A stretch of DNA of 64,000 nt from Diplonema papillatum (taxonomy: Eukaryota; Euglenozoa; Diplonemea; Diplonemida; Diplonemidae): assembly GCA_030068145.1 (NCBI GenBank), contig JAPJBO010000474.1, positions 1 through 64,000 of the forward strand, read 5' to 3'. The position numbers and the translations under genes are program-made. The notes under the pieces are model-generated. The model was not told where the DNA came from and did no database searches. It saw nothing but the letters and a program-made list of their open reading frames with translations. Shown one piece after another: positions 1 through 10,881 of the stretch. Each line of letters starts with the position of its first letter. Positions within the stretch are counted from its first letter, which is position 1.

Positions 1-823
1 GGAGCCGGCGTGGAGGGGGGGTGGTCTAATGCTTTACGTGTCGTCGGACAGCGAGGATGGAGAGGTCGACGTGGACGTGAACGACTTGCAGGTGTACACG
101 GCTTTGGTGTCGGAGCACGACGGGTTGTTTAAGAAGGCGACGGGGGCTGGGTGCGCGTTGGTGCTGCCGCCGAACCAGGGCCTGCCGCGGTCAATTACCC
201 GGAAGTTCCTGGAGCACCACATCCTGCGCCCGAGCCGGCTGTTCAAGGGGCAGTACTGCACGCTGGCCAGCAAGACGACGGAGGTTGAGAACCGGGACAA
301 CAAGTTCCTGATCACCATCGGAACCGGGTGGAAGTACTGCTGCAAGGCCGCGATCTCGCGGATGGACACGTTTTACACCAGCAGCGGTGCCCCGTACCAC
401 GTCTTCTACACCAAGCGGCACCTGCTCTCGGGGGCCGACCTCCTGCAGAACATGAGCAGCGAGAAGACCCATCCGGACCGCCTGCAGCTGCCGGGGACAG
501 AGGAGGCCGCCAAGAAGACCATCTCGCGGCTGTCCATCTCGCGCCACATCGACGGAGAAGTGCACGCGTTCGACCGGGCGTACATACTCATCCCGGGGTG
601 CGCTGAAGACGCCGCCGGCAAGGTCAAGCAACTATTCCACCGCTGCTCCGAAATCGTGCAGGCAAAGTGCGACTCCGTATGCCTATTCTCCAACACCAAC
701 TCGCAGCAGGAATCTCTACCGGCTATCCTCAGTATTGGGCATTGCAGTAGGACATTGCAGCCAGGCATTGCTGCTGCATTGCAGCTGCGGTTTTCGTTCA
801 ACGAGAGGAAAGGAAACGAATAA
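1..823 (+). CDS. unrecognised ORF, 5' end outside window
   Basis: The frame is open from the first bases of the window. The first ATG is at 29 and the frame ends with TAA at 821-823. Downstream of that ATG it gives 264 residues: an acidic start rich in Asp/Glu/Ser, then a segment of about 150 residues with a regular mix of hydrophobic and charged residues, including an aromatic stretch around GTGWKYCC and HVFYTKRHLL. Codons up to about 600 are GC-rich at third positions, like the other host exons here. After about 650 the composition drifts, so the true 3' end may be a splice site before the stop. I do not recognise the family. It could be an internal or terminal exon of a host gene, or a retroelement ORF. 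No array of its own 3' end follows it, unlike the two recognised host genes. Confidence 0.4.
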   Translation, partial: EPAWRGGGLMLYVSSDSEDGEVDVDVNDLQVYTALVSEHDGLFKKATGAGCALVLPPNQGLPRSITRKFLEHHILRPSRLFKGQYCTLASKTTEVENRDNKFLITIGTGWKYCCKAAISRMDTFYTSSGAPYHVFYTKRHLLSGADLLQNMSSEKTHPDRLQLPGTEEAAKKTISRLSISRHIDGEVHAFDRAYILIPGCAEDAAGKVKQLFHRCSEIVQAKCDSVCLFSNTNSQQESLPAILSIGHCSRTLQPGIAAALQLRFSFNERKGNE

Positions 824-1550
824 CTCCGAATAACAACTTACGATGGGGTGATACCCCAAGGGTACTTTGGACACCTTGCGGGGTCACTCCACCTACACGG
901 GGAAAACAAAATGTTTCCCCCGTAGAACAGACACCCTGTATGTAAATTCGTCTAGCCTCGCAGATTCCCTCGGAAAATCCGTGAGAAATGTGACGGTCTA
1001 CCTAAAACAGTTCCGAACACTTGGAGCCTTTACTCACAATGAACGTGTCACACCAAAGAAACAACCTGCACCCACATAGCCCTTGCCTGAGCCAATTCAC
1101 CTATCCCCCTCAACAGACAGTCTGAAAAAGTTGAATCCTACGGCAACAGGCAACAAAGACACACGCACAAATGCACGTATTGCCACTCCAGCAGATACGA
1201 TACGCACACTAACATACGATACCCTGAAGAAACCTTTACGACAATGGCACCCGGAGACTATAAAACCCCGGATCCCTAAGTGAACTTGCACTCTAAAAAT
1301 ATGCATGCCAATATACGATACCATGAAGGAAAAACCTTTGAACGATGGTCACCCGAAGACTAAACCCCCTGGATTCACTGGCGTACTTTCCCTGCATCCT
1401 CTCACTGTTTTCAACTCTTTCAGCCCCCCCAGACTCCCTTCCTACGGCCAACCGGAGACTTGAAAATAGTCTCCTCCCAAACACGCTGCCAGCGCTCTCT
1501 TTCGAGTTTGCAATCAATTGTTATTACGGAAACTTCAGCTTAGTGGCAGC
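824..1550. other. AT-richer intergenic stretch with a dispersed tail motif
   Basis: No convincing gene. Positions 1168-1297 are a copy of a dispersed repeat that is found inverted at about 19531-19660. It ends in the recurrent tail 'GGAGAC..TAAAACCCCGGA...ACTCTAAAAA'. A second degenerate tail lies near 1345-1470. Confidence 0.5.
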
Positions 1551-1843
1551 TAGGTACCAGGGAAAGCCTGCTACACGGGAGCCAAGCTTCACGTGTTCGG
1601 CGGTACTGCAGAGCCACGGGCCTACGGGTCAAGTGGCTTCCGATTTCCCAAACTAAAGCATCAAGGCTTGGCGCACCTTGGGGCTTGGCGCTCGCGCTGA
1701 ACACAAGCTCGTCGAGACGGTCAGCCGCAGGGCAGAGCGGACGGGGTTGTGACACTGTGCTGCCTCCGACTCAAGCTTTGCAAGCTGTGGTTGAGCGTCA
1801 CGTTCCTGGACCAGGAGCGGCCTTTTTCTTTTTCTTCTTTTTT
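1551..1843 (+). repeat. about 295-bp dispersed repeat, copy 1
   Basis: It starts at TAGGTACCAGGGAAAGCC and ends in a T-rich tract. A roughly 90% identical copy lies inverted at about 34519-34818. In both copies the sequence runs into DNA that can encode the peptide ECxFP, so the repeat may be the 5' region of a LINE family whose ORF1 remnant follows directly. A structured RNA origin was considered but not supported. Confidence 0.7.
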
Positions 1844-2232
1844 ACTACGCGGAGCAGTGGTGCCAAGGGCTCGGTAACCCGGCTGATAGCCCAGCGCGAG
1901 ACGAAGGTGACCACCTGGAGGTACGAGCCTCACCGGAACCTCAGCGCCAGCGCAGCGACCTCACCGACTCGTCTTCAACCGCATCCGCAACCACAACCAC
2001 GTCCAGTCATACCACATCCACAGCCGAACGAGGAGCTTCCTCATCTCAACCAGACCACTCGTCGACTGTCCGCGCCCCTTCCAATGACCGAGCACGATCC
2101 GCAAGTCGGGAAACATATCGATGTATCCACTGCGGAACAGCGGTCACCAAAGCTGGTTCACCATTCGTGGGAGAAATTGGTCTCAGAATTCACATGAGGC
2201 AATGCTCCCAAAATCCAAACCTGAAACGGTAA
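1843..2232 (+). pseudogene. LINE ORF1 remnant with CCHC zinc finger
   Basis: An open frame without a usable ATG runs from the T-rich tract to TAA at 2230-2232. It encodes a Ser/Thr/Ala-rich linker followed by a zinc finger with CIHC at 2122-2133 and HMRQC at 2191-2205 (spacing C-x2-C-x19-H-x3-C). Fingers of the same pattern occur in the remnants at 44.7 kb and 48.3 kb. An AP-endonuclease frame begins 86 bp downstream. This is the usual ORF1-ORF2 order of non-LTR retrotransposons, where ORF1 binds RNA. The N-terminus is missing or runs into the repeat, so I call it a remnant. The spacing and downstream context are seen; the RNA-binding role is inferred from family knowledge. Confidence 0.55.
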
Positions 2233-2317
2233 CATACCCAGTTTCACTGGAGTGCCCGTTCCCGGCGAGCTACGAGGGAACGAAGCTGTAAGAGTGCCAA
2301 CGCTACTCTTTCAATAA

Positions 2318-2856
2318 CGTACATATAAAAGGTGTCACGGGATAAGCCGGCAGCCGCTGCTTAACGGCCCCCGATGCTGGAGCGTCGCCACACTCAACGT
2401 GTCCTCGCTCTTGCGGTACATCCCGGCAGTGAAAGGGGTGTGTACCGACGTCCTCTGCTGTCAGGAGGTGACACTCCTAGAGACGAGAAGGCCGGAAGCG
2501 GAGATGCATCTCGAAGACTGGAAGTGTCACTGGGGGAGTGAACCGATGGGGAGGAGCTGTCGATCGTCCGGAGTCAGGTCCGAGACGAGCGCGAGGAACG
2601 GGGGAGTTTGCACCTTGGTCCAGAAGCCCGTGCCGGCGTTCTCTCCCACGGCGCTGCACCAGATGATTGGCAGTGCGTACACTGATGCCCGCTTTCTGCA
2701 CACGGCGGTCGCCACGGGAACGGGCAGCACGTTCGTGCACGTGATCAACCTGTACTGCCCGTCAGGAAACGACAGGTCGGTAGTCGACGACAGGGAAGCA
2801 TTGTTGGAGAGGGTCCTCTTCGCCGCAGCGGACAGCCTCGGCGACGTTCCAATCAT
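2318..2856 (+). pseudogene. LINE AP-type endonuclease, N-terminal half
   Basis: The frame opens after TAA at 2315-2317 and has no early ATG. Translation shows the start of an exonuclease-endonuclease-phosphatase domain: WSVATLNV, then LCCQEV (the glutamate motif), then HVINLYCPSG and a helix before GDVPI. At about 2856 the domain stops short of the expected GDFN motif and joins sequence identical to the C-terminal Cys/His region of the copy at 8062. The join lies in a shared TGCGGCGAGTGC, so an internal deletion with microhomology removed the rest of the endonuclease, the RT and much of the C-terminus. The downstream part is in another frame. This copy cannot make an active protein. Confidence 0.75.
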
Positions 2857-3583
2857 GCGGCGAGTGCAAGACGGCGGCGGCGTGTTGCCGCAGCGGGCAT
2901 CATGCCTGCCGCACGCATGGCAGAGGAACCTGCCAAGAGTGCAAAAGGCTCCCTACGCTGACGCAGAGGCGACCGGCGGCATGTTGCAGCCGCGGCCACC
3001 ACCAGTCCAACAAGCCGAACGTCCAGTCAACCCCCGGACGCAACAAGAAGAAGAGGCCCTCCTCACCCACCCAGGTGGGTGTACAGCGGGAGACGCCATT
3101 AGGAAAGCGAGCGGCGCGAGCGCCGCTCGCGGCAACGAAAAAGGAGACGGCGGCAACCGGACGGGCGACCAAGAGGCCGCCACCAACGCCAGGAACCAGC
3201 GAACGACCAGCGCTGAAGAAGAGGGTGCTTGGCACCCCGAAGGAAGGCCCGATCGCCGGCCGCAAGCGGAAGAAGACGAAGGCGACCACCCCCGAGTCAG
3301 GGGTGCATCGAAGGAAGAAGAAGGTTCCGAGGGCAAGCAGCTCTCAGAAACGACCGGGGACCACGGGCACGCCAATGCCCTCGAAAGTGAAAAACGGACA
3401 CACGTGCCCGCCCTCGTACTCGCCGACTCAGTCTCTGGAATCGCAAGAAAGCCAAACCCCGCTAGCTCCGCAAATGCTCGACCTTGACGACGCAATGGCA
3501 GGTGACGACGTCATCCGATAACCTGACTTTCAAGGCAGTGCATGCTAATCCATGTGGTTCATGTACTTAAAAGAACTCAATGC
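2856..3583 (+). pseudogene. LINE 3' end, copy 1 (fused to endonuclease)
   Basis: Nearly identical to 8062-8788. It holds part of the Cys/His knuckle region, the Lys/Arg/Pro-rich basic tail (open at 3075-3521, ending in DDAMAGDDVIR) and the untranslated 3' tail that finishes with ACTTAAAAGAACTCAATGC. The knuckle frame is broken relative to the endonuclease frame upstream. It is part of an internally deleted element spanning about 1.84-3.58 kb. Confidence 0.75.
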
Positions 3584-4669
3584 TTAACGGCTTATCACGT
3601 GGGCGGCCCTGAGATTACCCCCTCAGGTGACACCACTTTATCTTTAGCCATACTTCAACTTTCTTCAGCTTAGTGGTGACTCCAAACCTGACCGCTTGAT
3701 ACAAGAAACAGCCTAGGAAACTTTGTTTGTGCGCACTTACGCGCGTAAACCCTGTTTTGAGTGATTTAGCACAGCACGCTGCCATCCGACACTTCTTGAT
3801 ATAGACAAGCAAGCTTCTTACCGTAAAGAATTGTTTCGAACCTGACTTGCCAAAGCAAGCAAGTAAAGTGTACACGACAGAAGCTATGCATGCCCCCCCC
3901 AAACCGACCCATTACGTATTAGCTTTAACCACTTAGGACGGAGGGGGGGAGAGTTAGTTTGAGAAAAGGGGGGGCTCCTCAAGTATCCGTTGAGAGCTCG
4001 GAGCAGGACTTCTGCCCGATAAAGGACGCATGTCAAAGATTAGTGTCAGATCTTTCCAACAAAGCAAATAGCGACCACTTTCGACCATTCTTTGGCCTCT
4101 CACCCGCGAACTTGACACCCACGAACTTTCTTGAACTTTACAGTGGCAGTTCGTCCGGAAGCTGGCTAAAAGAACCCATTCTAAAAACCCGGATTCTCAA
4201 GCGAACTCAAGCGAACTCAAGCGAACTATATCTCCAAAAAGCTGCACCCACTCACCGTTTTCAGCTCTTTCGGCGCCCTAAAATACCGACCTTCTAAGTA
4301 TCCACGAATAACGCTTGAAACACAGGTCCCCCCCACCGCCAAGAACTCCGAAGCCCTGTACTGCTGCACGGCGACGCAGGTCATGCTCAGCCTGCACTCC
4401 CGGCTGTGGCCGTACTGGGTCCTGGAAAACGCGGCCTCCGACCAACGCTTCTCAGCCGCCCGAAAGGCCATCCAGCTGCACAAAACTCTCGCTGATCTGG
4501 TCGACCCGCCCTTCACGGAACTGGCATGCATTTTTCTTGAGTGGGATAAACACACAGTCTTTTTCCCTCCGAGGTTTTATTGTCGCAAATGAATCCCGTG
4601 TGCAGCGGGTGGTGCCCACGGCACACGACACCAAGCCTCCATGGAGCATCAAGCTCGTGTAACAGCCAG
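3584..4669. other. intergenic, no gene seen
   Basis: Short ORFs only. A segment of about 40 bp near 3628-3666 (CCACTTTATCTTTAGCCATACT) is repeated at 5451-5488. Around 4165-4225 there is a degenerate form of the recurrent CCCGGAWTTTCAAGCGAAC tail motif. Confidence 0.4.
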
Positions 4670-5358
4670 CGCACACGTATCAGGCTGCCACGCAAACCCA
4701 CATCATCGCACACACACACGTATCAGGTTACCATACAACGCACACACACGTATCAGGTTACGACACAACGCACACACACGTATCAAGTTACCATACAACG
4801 CACACACACGTATCAGGTTACCATACAACGCACACACACGTATCAGGTTACCATACAACGCACACACACGTATCAGGTTACCATACAACGCACACACACA
4901 CGTATCAGGTTACCACACAACGCACACACACGTATCAGGTTACCATACAACGCACACACACGTATCAGGTTACCATACAACGCACACACACACGTATCAG
5001 GTTACCATACAACGCACACACACACGTATCAGGTTACCACACAACGCACACACACGTATCAGGTTACCACACAACGCACACACACGTATCAGGTTACCAC
5101 ACAACGCACACACACGTATCAGGTTACCACACAACGCACACACACGTATCAGGTTACCACACAACGCACACACACGTATCAGGTTACCACACAACGCACA
5201 CACACGTATCAGGTTACCACACAACGCACACACACGTATCAGGTTACCACACAACATTACACACACGTATCAGGTTGCCACACAACGCACACACACGTAT
5301 CAGGTTACCACACAACGCACACACACGTATCAGGTTACCACACAACGCACACACACCC
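4670..5358 (+). repeat. minisatellite, about 29-31 bp unit
   Basis: Roughly 22 tandem copies of ACACGTATCAGGTTACC followed by AYACAACGCACAC. Most variation is the number of AC steps and a T/C change (CATAC/CACAC). The left half carries mainly the T form and the right half the C form, so the array has two homogenised blocks. Both strands and two frames are open because the unit often has a length of three times ten; these frames are not genes. Confidence 0.95.
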
Positions 5359-6309
5359 TCTCCGGTAGCTCCGGCCCGCTGACCTCCGCGGCCTTTGGAA
5401 AGTAGAAAGCCAACAACCTTTTTGGGTAAATCTCCGAGGGCGGACCCCCCCTCAGGTGCCACCACTTTATCTTTAGCCATACTTCGACTCCCTTATACCC
5501 ACCCAGAACAAAAACTTGTGCCCCTTTGTCCCAAACTGGGATAAAGGGCACACGATTTGTTGGGCAGCAATTTCATTGGACCTTTTGCCAGGGAAATTCA
5601 CTCGGCTTCTTCGAACCAAGCTTGATGGAAGGAAAGGTCTCGCCAAAAAGTTGGAGAGGCAACACGCCATACAACGTAGGTGCAGATACGGTCCCAATAC
5701 CACACCTCAGGATGACCTCAGGTTCCAGATCACGAGCTATCCACGGCACCTTGTGGTCCAGATCACTCGTCTAAAATATTCGGGGAGGTGTGACCGACCT
5801 TCTTTGATCCTGTAGGATCGGGCTAGTTCAGGAGTGCTACCTTTTACCGGAATATTACTAGTCGTAGAAGCCAGCTCCCCCTGAATTCTCCTGGGTGTCG
5901 TTTCGAGGTGGGCGTGCATAGCCATGCGGCTTGCTCCTATTCCCTCTGTAAACTGCAATATCACCCAAGATGGATTGTGTCTGGCGCTCTCTCTCCCTTC
6001 GGGAACCGGCTGTGAGCCGAAACTCGACGCCGGTCTCTCCGGATTGCACCAGGAGAGAACTTCGCGGCGGATCGCAAAGCACCCGCCCTGCACGAGGCAC
6101 GCGCCCAAGACCAGTGCAGCACTCCATGTTTGCACCTTCCTCGGATGTTACGGTCGGGAAGGGGCTTCCCCTTCCCCGCGTTCTGCGTGTGGGGTTGCCA
6201 CCGGGCAACTGCCGCAGCAGCCGCAGACACGTCCTTCGCCCTTGGCTCACTTTCGGGAGGTGTCGCTGCTCACCTACCAGTGTGTTCCTGGTTGTTGCCC
6301 TAAGATTTG
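5359..6309. other. intergenic, hairpin at 5518-5552
   Basis: No convincing coding region. At 5518-5552 GTGCCCCTTTGTCCC pairs with GGGATAAAGGGCAC around a 4-5 base loop. The rest is unique or too diverged to place. Confidence 0.4.
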
Positions 6310-6487
6310 TTGCATTCGTGTGATTGTCAGGCCTTCGACTACCCTGAGCAACGCACTATGCACACTCCGTGTCTACGTCACAGCAGACGGAACGCGTTTG
6401 TTGCGCCGCCGCGGGGGCGGCCTACGAGTGGACGTCGTTGTGGCCTCCCGGCCGCCATCGTTGGATGCCCCCTCGCTCGTTTCGTTA
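6310..6487 (+). repeat. 174-bp family repeat, single copy
   Basis: Matches the unit tandemly repeated at 41222-41920 (CTTCGACTACCCTGAGCAACG ... GGCGGCCTACGAGTGG). Another single copy is at 33905-34090 and a short inverted piece is at about 36068-36120. It was probably moved as part of a larger mobile sequence. Confidence 0.8.
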
Positions 6488-6760
6488 AAGAAAACAAAAG
6501 AGCGTTTTACCACCTTGCGCGGTGCCACGGGATGTTTGGCAGCCGCTGCTAAACGTCCTTGCAATCCCCCTACTTCTTCTCCAGCCTCCACGGTCAACCG
6601 GAGACTCTAAAAACCCGGTACCTAAGCCCCACAATACTCTAGATACGGAAACCGCCTTTTGTTCCACATTCCTCTCACGACCAGACGACCCATCCTTCGC
6701 ACATTCTCTGCCTTCAGGCACAGGTGCTTGCAAGAAGCGTAAAGCGAACAGCAACCTTGT

Positions 6761-6804
6761 GCATGCTAATCCATGTGGTTCATGTACTTAAAAGAACTCA
6801 ATGC
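6761..6804 (+). mobile_element. LINE 3' tail, extreme 5' truncation
   Basis: Only the last 44 bp of the LINE 3' tail (GCTAATCCATGTGGTTCATG ... CTCAATGC) are present. A longer truncated copy of the same family begins a few bases after it. Confidence 0.7.
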
Positions 6805-6805
6805 T

Positions 6806-7320
6806 AAACAACTGGGCGTACAACGGGAAACGCCAGTAGGAAAGCGAGCGGCGCGAGCGCCGCTCGCGGCAACGAAAAAGGAGACGGCGACGACCGGACG
6901 GGCGACCAAGAGGCCGCCACCAACGCCAGGAACCAGCGAACGACCAGCGCTGAAGAAGAGGGTGCTCGGCACCCCGAAGGAAGGCCCGATCGCCGGCCGC
7001 AAGCGGAAGAAGACGAAGGCGACCACCCCCGAGTCAGGGGTGCATCGAAGGAAGAAGAAGGTTCCGAGGGCAAGCAGCTCTCCGAAACGACCGGGGACCA
7101 CGGGCACACCAATGCCCTCGAAAGTGGAAAACGGGCACTCCTGCCCGCCCTCGTACTCGCCGACTCAGTCTTTGGAATCGCAAGAAAGCCAAATCCCGCT
7201 AGCGCCACAAATGCTCGACCTTGACGACGCAATGGCAGGTGACGACGTCATCCGATAACCTGGCTATCGAGGCAGTGCGTGCTAATCCATGTGGTTCATG
7301 TACTTAAAAGAACTCAATGC
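6806..7320 (+). pseudogene. LINE 3' end, copy 2 (5' truncated)
   Basis: Begins in the basic Lys/Arg/Pro-rich tail (GVQRETPVGKRAARAP) and runs through DDAMAGDDVIR to the TAA at 7256-7258 and the 3' tail. It is about 97% identical by eye to the matching parts of copies 1 and 3. Its left edge abuts the preceding tail and its right edge abuts copy 3, giving a head-to-tail chain. Confidence 0.75.
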
Positions 7321-8788
7321 CAAACCATCGCGAATGCGATGCCTGCCGAGAAATTTGACCACCCCTTCGCGCGGATTGCCCCGGCATGGACGTGGGAGCG
7401 GAACAAGACCTGGGGACTACCGACGTTTTATGCGTTGGTAGCGTGGCTGTCGGACATGCAATGGACCGAGAACGGGCAGGCGTCAATGCTGGAGCTTGCG
7501 ATCGACTTTGAACTCTTCTCGGGCCTCAGCATGCCGCTGCACGGGAATGCGCCGAAGGGGGTGAGAGAACGGGGAAACGTCCTGCGCTGCATGATGAGCG
7601 CGTTGGACAAGCTGGCGGCACAGCAAGGGCTGGGAAGCTGCATGAGAGGAGAGAGGGTGTGCCCGACGACGTCGCTGTCGTTCATGGGCATCACGGGGAT
7701 ATCGGGTATACGGCCCAGGCCACGCTTTCGCGAGGCACACACGGGGACGATACTTGAGGAACAAGTGAAAGGAAGCGATGTAGGGACGCAGTGCCCGACG
7801 TACCCTGACTGGACGATCGGGAGAGCGGCGAGGTGGGCCCTGCCTGCCCCACCACAACTGCACCCAGACCCCGTGCATATGCCGGGTGTCGGTATAGAGA
7901 AGGCACTCGTCACGTGCGCGACCCATCACAAAGGGAAGTGTGAGGCGTGCAGAGCACTCGTCCGAAGGGACGTTCCCACGGTAGAGATGTGCTGCCGGCA
8001 CCATCACCACGCGAACGATGGGCAGCCGATCGCGGTGTGCACAGAGCACAGCACGACGAAGTGCGGCGAGTGCAAGACGGCGGCGGCGTGTTGCCGCAGC
8101 GGGCATCATGCCTGCCGCACGCATGGCAGAGGAACCTGCCAAGAGTGCAAAAGGCTCCCTACGCTGACGCAGAGGCGACCGGCGGCATGTTGCAGCCGCG
8201 GCCACCACCAGTCCAACAAGCCGAACGTCCAGTCAACCCCCGGACGCAACAAGAAGAAGAGGCCCTCCTCACCCACCCAGGTGGGTGTACAGCGGGAAAC
8301 GCCAGTAGGAAAGCGAGCGGCGCGAGCGCCGCTCGCGGCAACGAAAAAGGAGACGGCGACGACCGGACGGGCGACCAAGAGGCCGCCACCAACGCCAGGA
8401 ACCAGCGAACGACCAGCGCTGAAGAAGAGGGTGCTCGGCACCCCGAAGGAAGGCCCGATCGCCGGCCGCAAACGGAAGAAGACGAAGGCGACCACACCCG
8501 ACTCAGGGGTGCATCGAAGGAAGAAGAAGGTACCGAGGGCAAGCAGCTCTCCGAAACGACCGGGAACCACGGGCACACCAATGCCCTCGAAAGTGGAAAA
8601 CAGGCACTCCTGCCCGCCCTTGTACTCGCCGACTCAGACTTTGGAATCGCAAGAAAGCCAAATCCCGCTAGCGCCACAAATGCTCGACCTTGACGACGCA
8701 ATGGCAGGTGACGACGTCATCCGATAACCTGGCTATCGAGGCAGTGCATGCTAATCCATGTGGTTCATGTACTTAAAAGAACTCAATG
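7321..8788 (+). pseudogene. LINE polyprotein C-terminus, copy 3
   Basis: One long open frame to TAA at 8725-8727 (about 470 residues), but it is the 5'-truncated C-terminal part of an ORF2. The segment WGLPTFYALVAWLSDMQW ... MLELAIDFELFSG aligns by eye with SLWTAFTGWLKALKW ... YMELAVAFELETG, which lies between zinc knuckle and RNase H of the large element at 57.7-63.5 kb. Here no RNase H follows. Instead comes a series of Cys/His knuckles (CATHHKGKCEACR, CRHHHH, CTEHSTTKCGECK, CRSGHHACRTHGRGTCQECK, CCSRGHHQ), then a basic Pro-rich tail of about 150 residues. It is likely a nucleic-acid-binding tail. It is not an independent gene. Confidence 0.7.
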
Positions 8789-8805
8789 CCAAACCAACAT
8801 AACGT

Positions 8806-8938
8806 GGGCGGCGCCGAAGCTTTACCAGCTTCGGCTGACACCATTTGCGCACTTAACCATGGTTAAGAAGACGACTGAAAGCACAGACACAAAGATAGCT
8901 CAAAGCATTTGCAAAATAACACGAAAAGCCTCTAGGCA
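8806..8938 (+). repeat. about 130-bp dispersed repeat with hairpin, copy 1
   Basis: Shares about 130 bp with 29030-29160. It starts with a perfect 9-bp stem (GCCGAAGCT-TTACC-AGCTTCGGC) and continues with CTTAACCATGGTTAAGAAG, itself palindromic around CCATGG. Confidence 0.8.
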
Positions 8939-9324
8939 AAACCCCGTTTTCACATTTCTTTGCGTTTGCCGGGTCAGTAACAGATTTGCCGCCCCAGCCA
9001 AACTCCCCACCTGGCTAGTGACGCACTGAGAGCAGGGCACGTACGCTTGAAAAAACCTAACAGAACCCCTCCGATTTGCGACCCGCATTCGACGAGCTCG
9101 ACCGGTTGCAGACGACCTGCACACCCATCGGGAAGATGGTGTGCGCGAAAGTATGCCCCTTTATGCCGCGCACTTGGAATACGTAATAGCTCCCATTAAC
9201 ACCCCTCTGTGGGTTCTGATGTGTTGTTGGCAGCCTAGTTTGCCGTTGCGATTGCGACGTGTTTGGTAGATTCGAAGTTTCGTTTGAGTTAATTTCCACA
9301 ACACGTGTGATGACAAGAATGCAC

Positions 9325-9974
9325 CGTCATCTGATGTTAGGCTATCTCCACGCTGTCCAGCGTTCCGTTTCGTCATCTGATGTTAGGCTGTCCAGCGTTC
9401 CGTTTTATCTGATGTTAGGCTATCTCCACGCTGTCCAGCGTTCCGTTTCATCTGATGTTAGGCTATCTCCACGCTGTCCAGCGTTCCGTTTCGTCATCTG
9501 ATGAGAGGCTATCTCCCCGCTGTCCAGCGTTCCGTTTCATCTGATGTTAGGCTATCTCCACGCTGTCCAGCGTTCCGTTTCGTCATCTGATGTTAGGCTA
9601 TCTCCACGCTGTCCAGCGTTCCGTTTCGTCATCTGATGTTAGGCTATCTCCACGCTGTCCAGCGTTCCGTTTCGTCATCTGATGTTAGGCTGTCCAGCGT
9701 TCCGTTTTATCTGATGTTAGGCTATCTCCACGCTGTCCAGCGTTCCGTTTCATCTGATGTTAGGCTATCTCCACGCTGTCCAGCGTTCCGTTTCGTCATC
9801 TGATGTTAGGCTATCTCCACGCTGTCCAGCGTTCCGTTTCGTCATCTGATGTTAGGCTATCTCCACGCTGTCCAGCGTTCCGTTTCATCTGATGTTAGGC
9901 TATCTCCACGCTGTCCAGCGTTCCGTTTCATCTGATGTTAGGCTATCTCCACGCTGTCCAGCGTTCCGTTTCGC
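9325..9974 (+). repeat. 46-bp minisatellite with short variants
   Basis: About 15 units of ATCTGATGTTAGGCTATCTCC ... GTCCAGCGTTCCGTTTCGTC. Shorter units lack either TATCTCCACGC or CGTC. The same short-short-long order appears twice (from about 9376 and about 9680), so a block of several units was itself duplicated. Confidence 0.95.
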
Positions 9975-9987
9975 GTTCACAGTTAAT

Positions 9988-10844
9988 CAGTGGCCGAGCT
10001 TATGCATGTAAACTCGGTCAGCTGACCGAGCTTGCACTTTAAACCAGAAAAAACTCGGTCAGGCCAAAAAAAAAAAAAAAAAAACTATGATTTTGAATTT
10101 TTGGGGAGGTTTTTTTGGGTGGGAGCTGGAGGGCGACCCTCTCAGCCCTGTTGGGTCTGGCTGACAACTTTGGCTCCTTTTTAAATTCACAAATTTATTT
10201 GAATCCCTCATGGCCTTCCACACAACAACTGCTCAACCGTACTTGATGGAGCCTGACAGACAGGTGTCCCAGGATTCCCTCGATTGCTGACCATTACATG
10301 TCAGTCGGACCAGGCATCACAGACAAATATACCTGTCCAGATTTTGAAGCGCCGGCAGTGCATCCGCCAAAGTGGATCCAACCACACAAAACTTCCATCA
10401 TATCTGAGGCATTGACGAAGAGACACTGGCAAAATACATTGCAAAATTCTGTGCAAACCCAAGGAGGCTGCACTACGCGTCGCTGGAGGAATAATTGGCT
10501 TGTCGCAATGCTGTGCAGCACTGGAGATCTCTTTAAAAGACCCCTGACCGAGATTTTTTTCAACCTCTTTTTCGGATCTGGCCAGCCTAGTTCAACACCG
10601 GCAGGCAGAACCGGCGCTCCGAAGCCACACTTCCGCATGAAGCACTGTGGCAGGGCGTCTTGCGGTCTGAGACGGGTTGATGCACACCGTAAACAGAGCA
10701 GCGTGTGCAGCTGGGGTTCGCAGGCTACTGCCAGCTGCTGTGGGAAGCGTTGCTGGTAACGTTGCTTGCTAATTTTAGACTACCACTGCTGACCGACTTT
10801 GACCGAGTTTGGCCAAAACCTCGCCAGGTCAAGCTCGGCCCCTG
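9988..10844 (+). mobile_element. hAT-like element with 8-bp target duplication
   Basis: Flanked by the identical octamer CAGTTAAT at 9980-9987 and 10845-10852. The left end CAGTGGCCGAGCTT and the right end (reverse complement CAGGGGCCGAGCTT) form imperfect terminal inverted repeats. Both ends also carry subterminal ACTCGGTC repeats. An 8-bp duplication and CAG-starting ends are typical of hAT transposons. A frame at 10298-10759 could be transposase debris, but I see no catalytic motif, so the 857-bp element is probably non-autonomous. Its right end lies 37 bp upstream of the VPS9 exon acceptor. Confidence 0.75.
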
Positions 10845-10881
10845 CAGTTAATCGCTGTTACGAAAAAAAACAACCGCACAG

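Noticed and set aside
4580-5405. 250-260 residue frames with HTYQVTTQRT or HTRIRLPYNA repeats
   Set aside because: Products of the 29-31 bp minisatellite; two frames are equally open and unit length varies.
7483-8208. Minus-strand 241-residue ORF
   Set aside because: Antisense to the LINE C-terminus, which is conserved between copies in the plus frame.
10298-10759. 153-residue ORF as an upstream VPS9 exon
   Set aside because: It lies inside the hAT-like element bounded by an 8-bp duplication and shows none of the first-half VPS9 motifs.
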